Under the pieces are notes generated by a model, which did not search any database, was not told the origin of the DNA, and was given only the letters and a program-made list of their open reading frames with translations. 64,000 bases of DNA from Cephalotus follicularis (Eukaryota > Streptophyta > Magnoliopsida > Oxalidales > Cephalotaceae): NCBI GenBank assembly GCA_001972305.1, contig BDDD01002949.1:95729-159728 (forward strand). Reading direction: 5' to 3'. The stretch's first letter is position 1. Each line of letters starts with the position of its first letter. The translations under genes were made by a program, and so were the position numbers. Positions 1-9,231 of this stretch are shown here, one piece after another.

Positions 1-432
1 GACTGCTATGCCCCTAAGGAAATGCCGATGATCTCGGGATTTCCCTTATTCTCCGCCTGATTTTGTGCCAGTATGTTATTGTGTCTTATCTTCCCATATT
101 TGAAGAGATAAATCCCTGGAATGTAGGATGATTTCATGGCCTCATCCTATAACGGGAGAGGAGATCTTCTGCAATGCTGCCGAGGAAGAGGTCCTCTGAA
201 ATGCTGCCGAGGAGGAGGTCCTCTGCCATGCTGCCGAGGAAGAGGTCCTCTGCAATGCTGTAGAGGAGGAGGTCCTCTGCAATGCTGCCGAGGACCTCAC
301 CTGCTTCATTAGCTGGAGTTAATGAGCTTCCTCTGTCTCGTATCCATGTAAGCTTTAATTCACTTATGTACGTAGTAATGTCTGCAGAAGACACGTGTCG
401 CCGTGAGTATAGGCAGGTTTTTTCCCACATCA
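1..432 (-). repeat. 3' LTR of Gypsy-1 (truncated by window edge)
   Basis: Matches 19768-20117 almost base for base outside an expanded minisatellite. The element-side end is at 432: on the minus strand the LTR opens TGATGTGGGAAAAAACC, identical in both copies. Immediately right of it (433-447) is the polypurine tract, minus strand CAGGGGAGGCATA. About 300 bp of the other end are missing because the window starts inside the LTR. Confidence 0.93.
164..298. repeat. 27-bp minisatellite in the Gypsy-1 3' LTR (5 units)
   Basis: Five head-to-tail 27-bp units starting at 164, 191, 218, 245 and 272, core TCCTCTGCAATGCTGCCGAG. The other LTR of the same element has only two units (19930-19983), so the copy number changed after insertion. 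Confidence 0.9.
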
Positions 433-639
433 TATGCCTCCCCTGGTCCTTCTTCTCTAGTCGTGGTAGAGGAGGAGGAGGAGCAGAGCTGAGAGTTATT
501 ACTCGGGCAGACCTTCATTGCATAAGCTATATAGTCTTAGTTAACCGTCTCAATCGGGTTCCATTAAACCTTCCTCGGTTGATGGACTCGGCATTTTTGG
601 CCCAAATCCAATACCATTAAGAGGCGTATAGGACACGAT

Positions 640-979
640 TTACACCTGGCGTGTTCTACGCATTTCCCGCCTCTGTCTCTTCGTTTCCCGCGTCTGATTT
701 GACTGTTCGTTCCTCAGCCGTTAGATTTGCAGGGTTTGGAGGCCTAGGATTCGAGCTTTTGATCTTTAAAAGATATTTTATCTCAAAGAAAAACTCTTTG
801 CCTTTTCAATTTTTGAAGATCACCTTCTTGCTAAGAGCTATCTAGATTTCCAGTGCTTTCAAATCTCCATTTCCTCTCCAATCTTTCGTCAAAATTCTTG
901 GTAAGTGTCTGTCATCTTCTTGTTAGTCCAGGTTGATCTAGGATTTCCTTAGCCTCTTTCTTCTCTCTATCTAACATAA
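640..979 (+). promoter_or_regulatory. Putative promoter and 5' leader of the antisense gene of Gypsy-1
   Basis: This stretch lies just upstream of the antisense gene and resembles the same place in Gypsy-2 (about 21420-21809). Shared blocks include TCTGATTTGA and a GCCGTT-AGATT-type motif. A TATA-like box CTTTAAAAGATATTT is at 764-778; Gypsy-2 has CTTTAAAAAG at 21541. A donor-like TTG/GTAAGT at about 900 suggests a leader intron ending before the ATG at 980. Promoter function is inferred from conservation and position only. Confidence 0.45.
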
Positions 980-1859
980 ATGGATAGGATCGAACAAACT
1001 GGTAGATCTTCTTCTCCCTTAAATGTCGAACCCTTGACCGTGGTGATTCCTACAGCCGAAACCCCCCTTAATTCCGAGGGGAGCGTGGGGGCTATGGTGG
1101 GCGACCGGGCTGCCCCCACCACCTAAGCTCACGTCCCAGCTTCGGAAAATTGCTTCGGTGTTAGCACTCTCTCCCGTAGAGAGGTGTTGGAACTCTCCAG
1201 TAAGTATAACTTTCCTCAGGGGTTGACGTTTAGTCTTCCCTTGGACCCTCGGATTGTTACGGAGAGTAGGGATGGTCTCTTCGTGGTTTTCGAAGACGCT
1301 CTCTCTCATGGCCTGAGGGTTCCAGTGCTCTCCTTTGCCATCTCGGTCCTGGAGAATTTTCGTCTCCACCCTTCACTTCTCCAACCTCAGTCTTGGAGCT
1401 TTATAATAGGTTTTTTTGGTCAAGTGTATCAAGTCAGAGGTGAATGCGACAGTGGGACTGTTTAAAGAGTTCCAAGTCCTCTCGTCCTCGCTGGGAAGGC
1501 GCGGGTATTTTTTTAAGTCCCGTTCTGGTATAAAAAAGCTTATGTTGAACCCCACCAAATCCATTAAAAATTGGAGGATGAGGTATTTCTTGATAAAGAA
1601 CTTTGAAGGGTTCACTCCTTCCTCTTGGTGTGATTCTATGGACACAGGACCTCTGAATAAGATGTCCTGCTTGACATAGGCAGAGAAGGCGGACCTCGGC
1701 AAACTTTTGGCCATGGAGGTCGAGGAGGTGAATTCCACTGTGCTTGAGGATCGTCTGCTTCATGCTGTACTGAGCATGGTCCCTATCCAAGAATCGCACT
1801 CGGATGATCCCGAGGACATCTTAGAGGGAGAGGGAGCCCAAGATAGATCCATGCCCTAA
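980..1859 (+). pseudogene. Antisense gene of Gypsy-1, first part: 'putative gypsy type transposon' domain, broken
   Basis: Runs opposite to gag-pol. ATG at 980; about 290 codons in all. Residues from roughly 70 onward carry a pattern typical of the plant domain family called 'putative gypsy type transposon' (Transposase_28): a GLFVVFEDALSHGLRVP motif, then LxPxSWSFIIGF, and a C-terminal KSIKNWRMRYFLIKN motif. The function of that family is unknown. Three breaks are visible: a TAA at 1124-1126, a +1 frameshift in the T-run at about 1410-1416, and a TAG at 1677-1679. The Gypsy-2 copy (21810-22670) reads through the first two places. It ends at 1859, about 120 bp before the next ORF of the same strand, which may belong to the same gene. 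Confidence 0.75.
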
Positions 1860-1982
1860 GTGTCGGGGAAAAGCTGTATAAATCCTTTGTCTCCTCCAAT
1901 TCTTGCTTTTACATTTTTGTTTTCTCTTTATTATTAGCTATTCTCCTGATCTTTGGACCTCTTTTTTTTTTTTGGTGTAGTA

Positions 1983-3370
1983 ATGGCTTCTCGGTGTGAT
2001 TTTGATGCACTCTTCAAGGCCACCAAGATAACTAAGCCATCGTCTGGTGAAGGATCCAAACAAAAGCAAAAATCTGCTGCCGAGGGGGCTAGGCAGAGAG
2101 CAAAGGCTGCTACCGAGGGTACTAAGCAGATGGAAAAGGCTGCAGTTGCAGCAAAGGAAAAAGGAACCAAGCGGCCTGTGGGGGGACGTTCCTCAGGTGT
2201 TCCTCCCAAGCCTCCGATCAAGAAGGGCAAGTACATGACAGAGACCAAGTTTGAGTCTGCACTTGGCAGGACTTCTCATAATCCCGTTATTCTGCCTCCT
2301 CCTCAGGATGTGGAGAAAATGATCGAGGAGCTGGGGGTGGTAAAGAAAGAGGGCACGAGCCTGAGCAACCTTGTGGTGCCCTTTGCTCTTAGCTCTTTGT
2401 GCTTCTTCCCGGACGAGCTCGAAGCGAGGAAGAGCTGGACCGACGAAGAGTTGATCCACAACTCCCTGCAGAGTCATTTTAAGGTAAGAGATATCTTCTT
2501 TGCAACAGGCTTTCCATTCTTCTTCTTACTTTTTCACCTTACTGGCAGGCTCTGAATGACCACCACCTTATGGTTGAGAACTTCTCGGTCATCCTCGAGA
2601 GGTACGACAAGGCGAAGGAAGAAATGATAGGGCTCGAGGAGACCGCGCACTCGGCAAAGGCTCAACTCGAAGAAGCCTTCAAGGCCCAGGAGTCTCCTGA
2701 AGAGGCTAAGAATAAGGCCCCCAGGGAAAGGGACCAAATGCAGGAAGACCTCTCAAAAGTAGGCGACCAGTTCCGTGGGCTGGACCATAAGTTTGAGGAT
2801 TACATAAAGAGAGACGAGGAGCAGTGGGCTAAGGCAGTGGAGGACGCCCTGACGGAATTCAAGTCCTCTGACGAATTCAGCTGTTTGATGAAGGCCTCCG
2901 TGGAGGACTACAAAGCTTCAAAAGCTTTTGATGATGAAGTTTTTAAAGAATTTGCTGAGTTCTATCGTCGGGGTTTTTACACTTGCCGGAACTGGGTCTC
3001 GACTCTTCATCTTGAAGTTCCCTTGGGCGAGGTTGCTTATTGCTCAGCTGTCAAGGCCTTTGATTACTATCCCGAGGGTTATGAGGCAGAGGAAGTGAGA
3101 GCTGAGCTTGCCTTGGAAGAAAAGACTGAGAAAGAGGTCGAGGCAGAGGAAGAGGGGGTTGAGCTTGCTTCAGAAGCAATGGTCGGTCAAGGAGGCGAGG
3201 CAGAAGGAGATGGGTCGTCAGGGGTAACTATCCTTCTCTCAGATCCTGATGTGGCCTCTTCTTCCTTAGCGCCTTCCTCAGAGCTTATCATTCCTCAACC
3301 TCCCGCGGCTAGGCTCTTTGTTCCTCTCCCTCCAGAGGATGACCCTTTAAACGGCACTCCTGCAACTTAG
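1983..3370 (+). CDS. Antisense gene of Gypsy-1, second part: basic / coiled-coil / acidic protein with one intron
   Basis: Two exons, 1983-2483 and 2549-3370, join in phase 0 to an uninterrupted frame of 440 codons. Without splicing the frame stops at 2555. Residues 1-90 are rich in Lys, Ala and Arg (nuclear-localisation-like). About residues 140-167 hold a conserved PFALSSLCF block. Exon 2 starts with ALND and continues into a long Glu/Lys-rich heptad-like coiled coil, then a conserved RRGFYT-x-NWV motif and an acidic tail ending in Pro-rich sequence. Gypsy-2 has a clear homologue with the same intron position (22834-24186). This copy has no stop or frameshift, unlike the rest of the element. 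Role unknown; extra antisense ORFs are known in Tat elements, but no function is established. Confidence 0.75.
2484..2548 (+). other. Spliceosomal intron (65 bp) in the antisense gene
   Basis: Donor AAG/GTAAGAG and acceptor ACTGGCAG/GCTCTG with a T-rich tract before the acceptor. Phase 0, immediately before codons for ALND. The Gypsy-2 copy has a 75-bp intron at the same codon with different internal sequence. Confidence 0.8.
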
Positions 3371-4549
3371 TTTTGTAGGCTAGCCTTTCGCTTGTAACAA
3401 TCTTTAATGTAGCTTGTATTTTTCTTATCCTCGCTTTCCGACTGTAGTAGCTTTTGGTTTTCATGAACTTGTAATCTTCAAAGTATCAATAGAAAAGAAC
3501 CTTTTTGTACTCTCGGATCACATCTTTACTTCTTCGCATCGTATGCTTGAGCTTTGCATATATAAACGTTCACAATTCCCTTAAGAATTTTACCTTAGCC
3601 GAACTTATGGGCTTCTCATATTGTGGTCTTACAATTTCCAGACCTGATCACCTAAGCTTCGTAGTCCCTTATGACACCTTATTACAAAGGCGCTTAAGTA
3701 ATAGGACTTAGTCTTTACAAATTCTGTTGTGTTCGTAGACTAAGTTTGAGGTCTACTCGGGCAAGTTCCTATGGGTTTTCCAAGCAGGGTCTCGTCTGGT
3801 CCATTATAGTTTAGACCAGGTTGCCTGAGCTTGCAATCTACATAGGGACACTTGTTTCAAAGTGCTCAGTCCAACGAACTTGATCGTTGCGAGTTCTTAC
3901 GGATTCGCCTTTCAAGATAAGATATTGGTTTGGTTAGACAAGTTCCCATGGAGTTGTGGACCAGTGTTCGTTCCCTTGGGAGTCTCATTGCTTCCTTAGA
4001 AGTCTTTTGCTGCAATGCTAGGTGCTCCTCGGACGGAGTCTTTAGTGCTCCTTGGAAGGAGGGTTTAGTGCTCCTCGAAAGGAGTCTTTGGTGCTCCTCG
4101 GAAGGAGTCTTTAGTGCTCCTCGGGAGGAGTCTTTGGTGCTCCTCGGAATGAGTCTTTGGTGCTCCACGAAAGGAGTCTTTAGGCGCTCTCATAAAGGAG
4201 AGGCTTTGCGTGCTCCCCTGGAGGGGATTCCTTTTTTGCTCCTCTGATGGGAGTCTTTTCGAACGCTTGTCACCTTGGTCTGTTCGAGACCTCGGCTTGT
4301 GTTTGTGAAACTTAAAAAGCTTTGAACTTATGTTGAGATGTGCTTTGTATGCCCCCTTAGGAGCATGGTTTGACGTTCTTGAAGTAAAGTTTCTTGATTG
4401 AGAGAGTTGGTCGGTGGCTGTTCAAAGGTTTAAGAACATGAACATTGGGCCTCCGGTCCCTTGCAAACTTGGAACTATGATCTTGAGCAAGTATTTTTCG
4501 AAAAAAATTCAATTTCATTGATGCCTTGAATCTTTATAACTTATAAAAT
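3371..4549. other. Non-coding spacer between the convergent antisense gene and pol
   Basis: No credible coding sequence. The left part is the presumed 3' UTR of the antisense gene. The middle (about 3700-3960) matches 24360-24660 of Gypsy-2, including the block CACTTGT-TCAAAGTGCTCAG, which is present once here and twice there. The right part holds the hairpin array described separately and then the pol stop codon at 4550. Confidence 0.7.
3966..4258. repeat. Tandem array of about 22-bp hairpin units, Gypsy-1
   Basis: About twelve units of the form GCTCCTCGGAAGGAGTCTTT. Each is a small inverted repeat, for example CTCCT-CGGA-AGGAG at 4093, CTCCTT-GG-AAGGAG at 4048 and CCCCT-GG-AGGGG at 4214. 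The first two units (about 3971 and 3990) are looser. Most units keep the stem when the sequence changes. A comparable array of different sequence lies at the same place in Gypsy-2. Confidence 0.8.
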
Positions 4550-5893
4550 TTATTGATAGTATTTTCTCAGATGCTCGGTATTCCAAGCTTTGGAAATCTC
4601 CCTTCCCCCCAGAGTTTCAAGTTTGAATGTTCCTGGACGGATCACTATCTTGATCTTGTATGGTCCTTCCTAGGTAGGGGCTAGTTTTCCTCTGGTACCG
4701 GTTGGATCTGCAATAGCTGAGTTGCGTAGGACTAGATCTCCTTGCCTTAGTGGTCTGGGGCTTACCCTTTTGTTATAGTAATGGCTCACCCTCTGTTGGT
4801 AGGCTGCAACTCTGATGGTAGCCTTATCCCTGAGCTCTTCTACTAAATCAAGGAGGCATCTAAATCCTTCTTCATTGTTCTCTTTAGTGAAGTGTACAAC
4901 CCTTGGTGATTGTACACCAATCTCCACCGGTATCATAGCTTCGGTTCCAAAACATAGGCTGTATGGGGCCTCACCTATTATGGTCCGAGGAGTGGTTCTA
5001 TATGCCCAAAGTACACTTGGTAGCTCCTCTGTCCATCTACCCTTGTTGTCTTCTAGGCGCTTCTTCAAACCCGAGATGATTTCTCTATTGATCACCTCGG
5101 CTTGACCATTGCTCTGGGGGTAGGCTACTGAGGCAAGCCTATGTTCTATTCTTCATTCTTTGCAAAAGTCGCAGAATGCCTGACAATCAAACTGTTTGCC
5201 ATTGTCTGAGATTATTGTCCTCGGGACTCCGAATCTGCAGATAATGGATTTCCAAACAAAGCTCTCTGTGTTCGCTTCTGTGATTGTGGCCAGAGGTTCT
5301 GCTTCCACCTACTTGGTGAAGTAGTCCACTACTACAATAAGAAACTTCCTCTGCCCAGTTGCCACTGAAAATGGTCCTACGAAGTCCATCCTCCATTGTG
5401 TGAAGGGCCAAGGGGTCGTGATAGATGTCAGAGGCTGAGAAGGTCTTCTGCTTATGTTTGCGTTCCTCTGGCACTTATCACATTTTCTTACCAAGTCTAT
5501 GGCATCTTGGTGCAAGGTCGGCTAGTAGTAGCCCTGCCTTAATAATTTGTGGGACAAGGTCCTGTCCCCCGTGTGGTTGCCGTAAAATCCTTCATGGACT
5601 TCCCTTAGAGAATAATCGACCTCTAAGGGAGTCAAACATCTCAGCCAAGGAAAGGAAAAAGACCTTTTGTAGAAGATCCCATCTCGGAGCTGAAATCTGT
5701 TTGATCTATACACCAGTTTTCTTGCTTCCGCGGGGTCCTTGAGTAAAATTTTGTTCCTCAGCCAATTGATAAAATGGGTCATCCAGTTCAGCTTCTGTGG
5801 TAGGTCTATGTCCATCACATCTACTTCAGAGATGGTGGGCCTGTCCAGGTAGTCTACTAGCATGGTTTTGTTCTTCTCCAGCTCCTCTGCCAT
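4550..5893 (-). pseudogene. Gypsy-1 integrase
   Basis: Integrase inserts the cDNA into the host chromosome. Read on the minus strand from 5893. A zinc-binding HHCC region is visible (HEGFYGNHTGD ... CDKCQ), then the DDE core: Asp in MDFVGPF, Asp in ISDNGKQF and Glu in GQAEVINRE, and a C-terminal part ending in TEHLRKYYQ with its stop at 4550. One frame runs the whole way, broken by four stops: 5522-5524, 5309-5311, 5153-5155 and 4670-4672. At all four places the Gypsy-2 homologue has a Trp codon, so each is a single G-to-A change on the coding strand. No frameshift is visible here. Confidence 0.88.
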
Positions 5894-5905
5894 GGCTAGT
5901 TTTGA

Positions 5906-6855
5906 TTATTGGCCTGCTCGGACGTTTTTTGCTCTGGGGACTTTCAGAACTCTTAGAACTTCGAAAGCTGACTTCAAAATCTGGAAGCGTGATAAGTACT
6001 TGGCCATTGAGTCTTCTCGGGCTTCATACTCTCCACTTGTCAAGCCAACTGCATGCTGAAATGACTGGAGGCCTCTATCTTTAGCACCTCCAAATGCTTT
6101 GCAATTGTCTTCCCGACTATCAGAGCTTCCCACTCAGCTTCGTTGTTTGTAACTTTAAATCCATACCTCAGAGCATACTCCAACGTCCACCCATCTGGAC
6201 TCGTTAATACCAGCCCTGCTCTACTGCCAGTGATACAGGAAGAGCCATCCACGGACAACTTCCTCTCACTTTCTGAGGGGTCCTCCTCCATACACTCCGC
6301 GGGTGTATTATCTCCAATAAAGTCGGGCAGGACCTGTGATTTGATTGTTGGTTTGGCTTTGAACTTCACATCATACTCGCCTAGTTCGACTGACCACTTG
6401 ATTAATCTTCTTGATGTGTCCGGCTTGGCTAGAACTTGCTTGAGTGGTTTGTCAGTCAGAACCTTAATTGTATGGGCTTGAAAATATGGCCTTAACTTCC
6501 TCGCCGTTATGATCAGAGCATAGACGAACTTCTCCACCTCTGGGTACCTTCCCTCAGTATCATTCAAAGACTTGCTCACGTAGTACACCGACCTTTGAAC
6601 TTTCTCCTCCTCCCTTACAAGCACTACATTCACTGCGCCTGAGGTGGCCGCAAGGTACAAATACAAGTCTTCCCCATCCTTAGGTTTTGAGATCAGAGGA
6701 GGGGAAGCCAGGTATTCCTTCAACTTGTCGAAGGCTGCTTGACATTCGTCTGACCAAGAAAATCCCTTTGGATCTCTAAGTACTTTGAAGAATGGGAGGC
6801 ATTTCTCTACTGATTTTGAAACAAACCTACTCAGGGCTGCTATCTTTCCATTCAA
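5906..6855 (-). pseudogene. Gypsy-1 RNase H plus second (archaeal-like) RNase H
   Basis: Continues in frame from the RT after a stop at 6877. First part is the Ty3-type RNase H (LYLYLAATSGAVNVVLVRE, then YPEVEKFVYALI and TDKPLKQVL). After a linker comes a second RNase H module: LSVDGSSC, then TNNEAEWEAL. This dual arrangement is known from Tat elements. The reading frame shifts at about 6045-6050, just where the third catalytic Asp (DSQLVV in Gypsy-2) should be, and the remainder (GLTSGEYEARED ... VPRAKN) follows in another frame to 5906. The second RNase H is therefore broken. Confidence 0.85.
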
Positions 6856-6876
6856 CTTTTGAATATCCCTGATGGT

Positions 6877-8370
6877 CTAAGGAGGCCTCATACTCTGCAC
6901 TGCTAAAATCTTCTCCGGGTTGGCCTTTATTCCTCTGTTTGAGACCATGAACCCGAGGAACTTACCAGAGATGACCCCAAAAGTGAACTTGGATGGATTG
7001 AGTTTCATTTTGTATCTTCTCAGTACCTCAAATGTTTCTTCCAAGTCTTTAATATGGGGGCTCCTGGCTGGGGTCTTGACGAGCATGTCGTCTATGTAGA
7101 CCTCCATGTTTCTCCCGATCTGAGGCTCAAAGATCTTGTTGACCAATAATTGGTAGGTGGCCCCTACATTCTTCAGTCCAAATGGCATGACCTTGTAACA
7201 ATACATCCATCGGTCTTTGATGAAAGCTGTCTTGTTCTCTTCGGGCCCGTACATGGGGATTTGATTGTATCCCGAGTAGGTGTCCAAAAATCTTAACATT
7301 TTGTAGCCCGAGGTTGCGTCGACCAACTGATCGATCTTGGGGAGAGGGAAATGATCCTTGGGAAAGGCCTTGTTGAGGTCTGTGAAGTCAATACACATCC
7401 TCCACTTGCCATTTGCCTTTTTGACTAGGACTGGATTCGCCAGCCAGTCAGAGCAATGCACCTCCCTAATGAACCCTGCCTGCAAGAGTTTGCTCACCTC
7501 CTTGGCAATTTCCTGCTGTTTCTCAGGAGTAAAGTTCCTCTTCTTTTGCATGGCCGGGGGCCTCATGGGATCCACACTTAGCTTTTGAACCATTACATTT
7601 GGGCTGATCCCAGGGACCTCTTCTACTGACCAGGCAAACACATCTCTGTTACTTCGGAGGAATGTTATTAATTCCCCCTTCTCCACCTCTCCAAGTTTTG
7701 AGCCGACTTGGAAAACTCTCTCCTTATTGCCTTCTTCGAGTGGCACTTGGACCACATCCTCAATAGGCTGTGGACTCTCAGGTTCCACGTCCCCTCTGAG
7801 CTCCACATTTGCAATTGAGAGTACCTTTTCCTTCCTTTTGTCCAGAATGGCAGTCTTGTAACACTGCATTGCCACTTGTTGATCTCTTCTGACTTCCCCT
7901 ACGCAAAACCTTGTAGGGAACTTCATCAATAAGTGTCTCGTGGACACTATCGCCTCCATAAGGTTCAAACCTGGTCGCCCAACTATGGAATTGTATGGGC
8001 TTGGTGTGTCCACTACCAGGAACATCATCTGTACCTGCATATGGCGTGGGGTCGTGCCTGCAACCACGGACAGATCGATGGGTCCCAGAGGATGGACCAT
8101 CTCTCCTGCAAAGCCGACCAGAGGGGTTTTCACGGGTTTGAGTTGGTCGACCGGTATCTTTAGTTGATCAAATGTGTGCTTGTATAGGTTATCGGTCGAG
8201 CTCCCGCTATCAATAAAAATTCTCTTCATGGTGAAACGTTCCACCAAAAGAGTTACCACCACTAGATCATCATGAGGGAGACGTACTCCCTCGTAGTCCG
8301 CCTCGGAGAAGGATATCACCTCCTCATCTCCAACTGTTCTCAGCCTTTTGCTATGCTGAATTTGTTGCAC
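6877..8370 (-). CDS. Gypsy-1 protease and reverse transcriptase (open segment of pol)
   Basis: An open stretch of 497 codons. The retropepsin-like aspartic protease is near residues 45-140 with active-site motif FIDSGSS. The RT follows: CIDFTDLNK, catalytic Asp in FLDTYSGYNQ, the MPFGLKN motif and the catalytic pair in YIDDMLVK. The domains have normal family length. It ends at a TAG (6877-6879) at a position that is Gln in Gypsy-2, and the frame then continues into RNase H. The true translation start lies upstream in gag, so the first residue given is only the edge of the open stretch. Confidence 0.9.
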   Translation of the reverse strand: MQQIQHSKRLRTVGDEEVISFSEADYEGVRLPHDDLVVVTLLVERFTMKRIFIDSGSSTDNLYKHTFDQLKIPVDQLKPVKTPLVGFAGEMVHPLGPIDLSVVAGTTPRHMQVQMMFLVVDTPSPYNSIVGRPGLNLMEAIVSTRHLLMKFPTRFCVGEVRRDQQVAMQCYKTAILDKRKEKVLSIANVELRGDVEPESPQPIEDVVQVPLEEGNKERVFQVGSKLGEVEKGELITFLRSNRDVFAWSVEEVPGISPNVMVQKLSVDPMRPPAMQKKRNFTPEKQQEIAKEVSKLLQAGFIREVHCSDWLANPVLVKKANGKWRMCIDFTDLNKAFPKDHFPLPKIDQLVDATSGYKMLRFLDTYSGYNQIPMYGPEENKTAFIKDRWMYCYKVMPFGLKNVGATYQLLVNKIFEPQIGRNMEVYIDDMLVKTPARSPHIKDLEETFEVLRRYKMKLNPSKFTFGVISGKFLGFMVSNRGIKANPEKILAVQSMRPP

Positions 8371-9226
8371 AGCAAGGGATTGCCTCCCATAGGCATTTCT
8401 AAAATTTTTATGGTCTTCACCAGATGAGACCCTCCCAGAGATGGTGTGGATAACTCCTATGGGCTGCTACTGCTGTGGCTCTGTTTGTTGCTGAGGAGCC
8501 TCTTCTCTTCGCTCCCTCCTTGCCCGAGGAGCATATTTTTCCACATATTTGCGTAGGTGCCCCTTTCGAATCAGGTCCTCAATCTGATTCTTCAGTTGCC
8601 TGCACTCCTCAGTATCGTGCCCGTGGTCATGATGGTATCGACAATATTTCTGTGTCCCTCTTCTCTGCTGGGGACCTCAATGGCGTAGGCCATTGGATGG
8701 GGACCTTGTCCTTCTCCACGTCAAGTATCTTGGTACATGTATCTAGGAGGGGGGCAAAGTCGTTGTAGGCTGGGATCGGCGCCCCTCCCCTGGATGAATC
8801 ATCCCTCCTGGAGAGCTTGTGTCTGAGGTCCTGCTCGGACAGCTCGAACCTCTCCTGCCTTATGGCCCGACCAGGGTGTTTTTTGTTTCTTGGCTGCCAT
8901 CTCTTCCTCGGCGTTTATATACTTTTATGCTCTCTTCAGCAGGTCTGCCATGTCCACCGCGGGTTTCTTCAAAAGAGAGTAAGTGAATGAGGAGTTGTTC
9001 CTCAATCCACTATTCATTACTGCCAGGGTAAAGGATGGCTCCAAGTCCTTCATTGTGAGAGATTCCTTGTTGAACCTGGTGATGTAGTCCCTCAATGATT
9101 CATCTCTACCCTGTACCACATTGATCAATGGGTAGAATTCCTTCTCCGCGTAGTACTGTTAAGGAATTTGGTGACAAACAATTCCGTAAACTGGTCAAAA
9201 TTCTCCATCGATCCCTGAGCCAGGGT
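8371..9226 (-). pseudogene. Gypsy-1 gag, C-terminal part (left of Copia-1)
   Basis: Continues the gag interrupted at 18519. Contains the retrotransposon-gag core pattern around 8925-9130 (INVVQGRDESLRDYITRFNK, then LLKKPAVDMADLLKRA) and a zinc-knuckle-like motif [16 protein letters not shown] near 8600-8650. Gag forms the virus-like particle and binds RNA. Several stops and a frameshift interrupt it. Bases 9227-9231 (AGAAA) are the left copy of the Copia-1 target duplication. Confidence 0.85.
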
Positions 9227-9231
9227 AGAAA

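Noticed and set aside
164..298. Regular 27-bp repeats that could suggest a CRISPR-like array
   Set aside because: Units are head to tail without spacers, inside an LTR of a plant element; this is a minisatellite.
1860..1982. Intron joining the two parts of the antisense gene, with GT at GCTGTATAA
   Set aside because: A similar donor-like site exists in Gypsy-2 (about 22733) but no acceptor is conserved there, so I did not annotate it as an intron.
3930..4247. Plus-strand open frame of 105 codons through the hairpin array
   Set aside because: Produced by in-phase short repeats; no counterpart frame in Gypsy-2.
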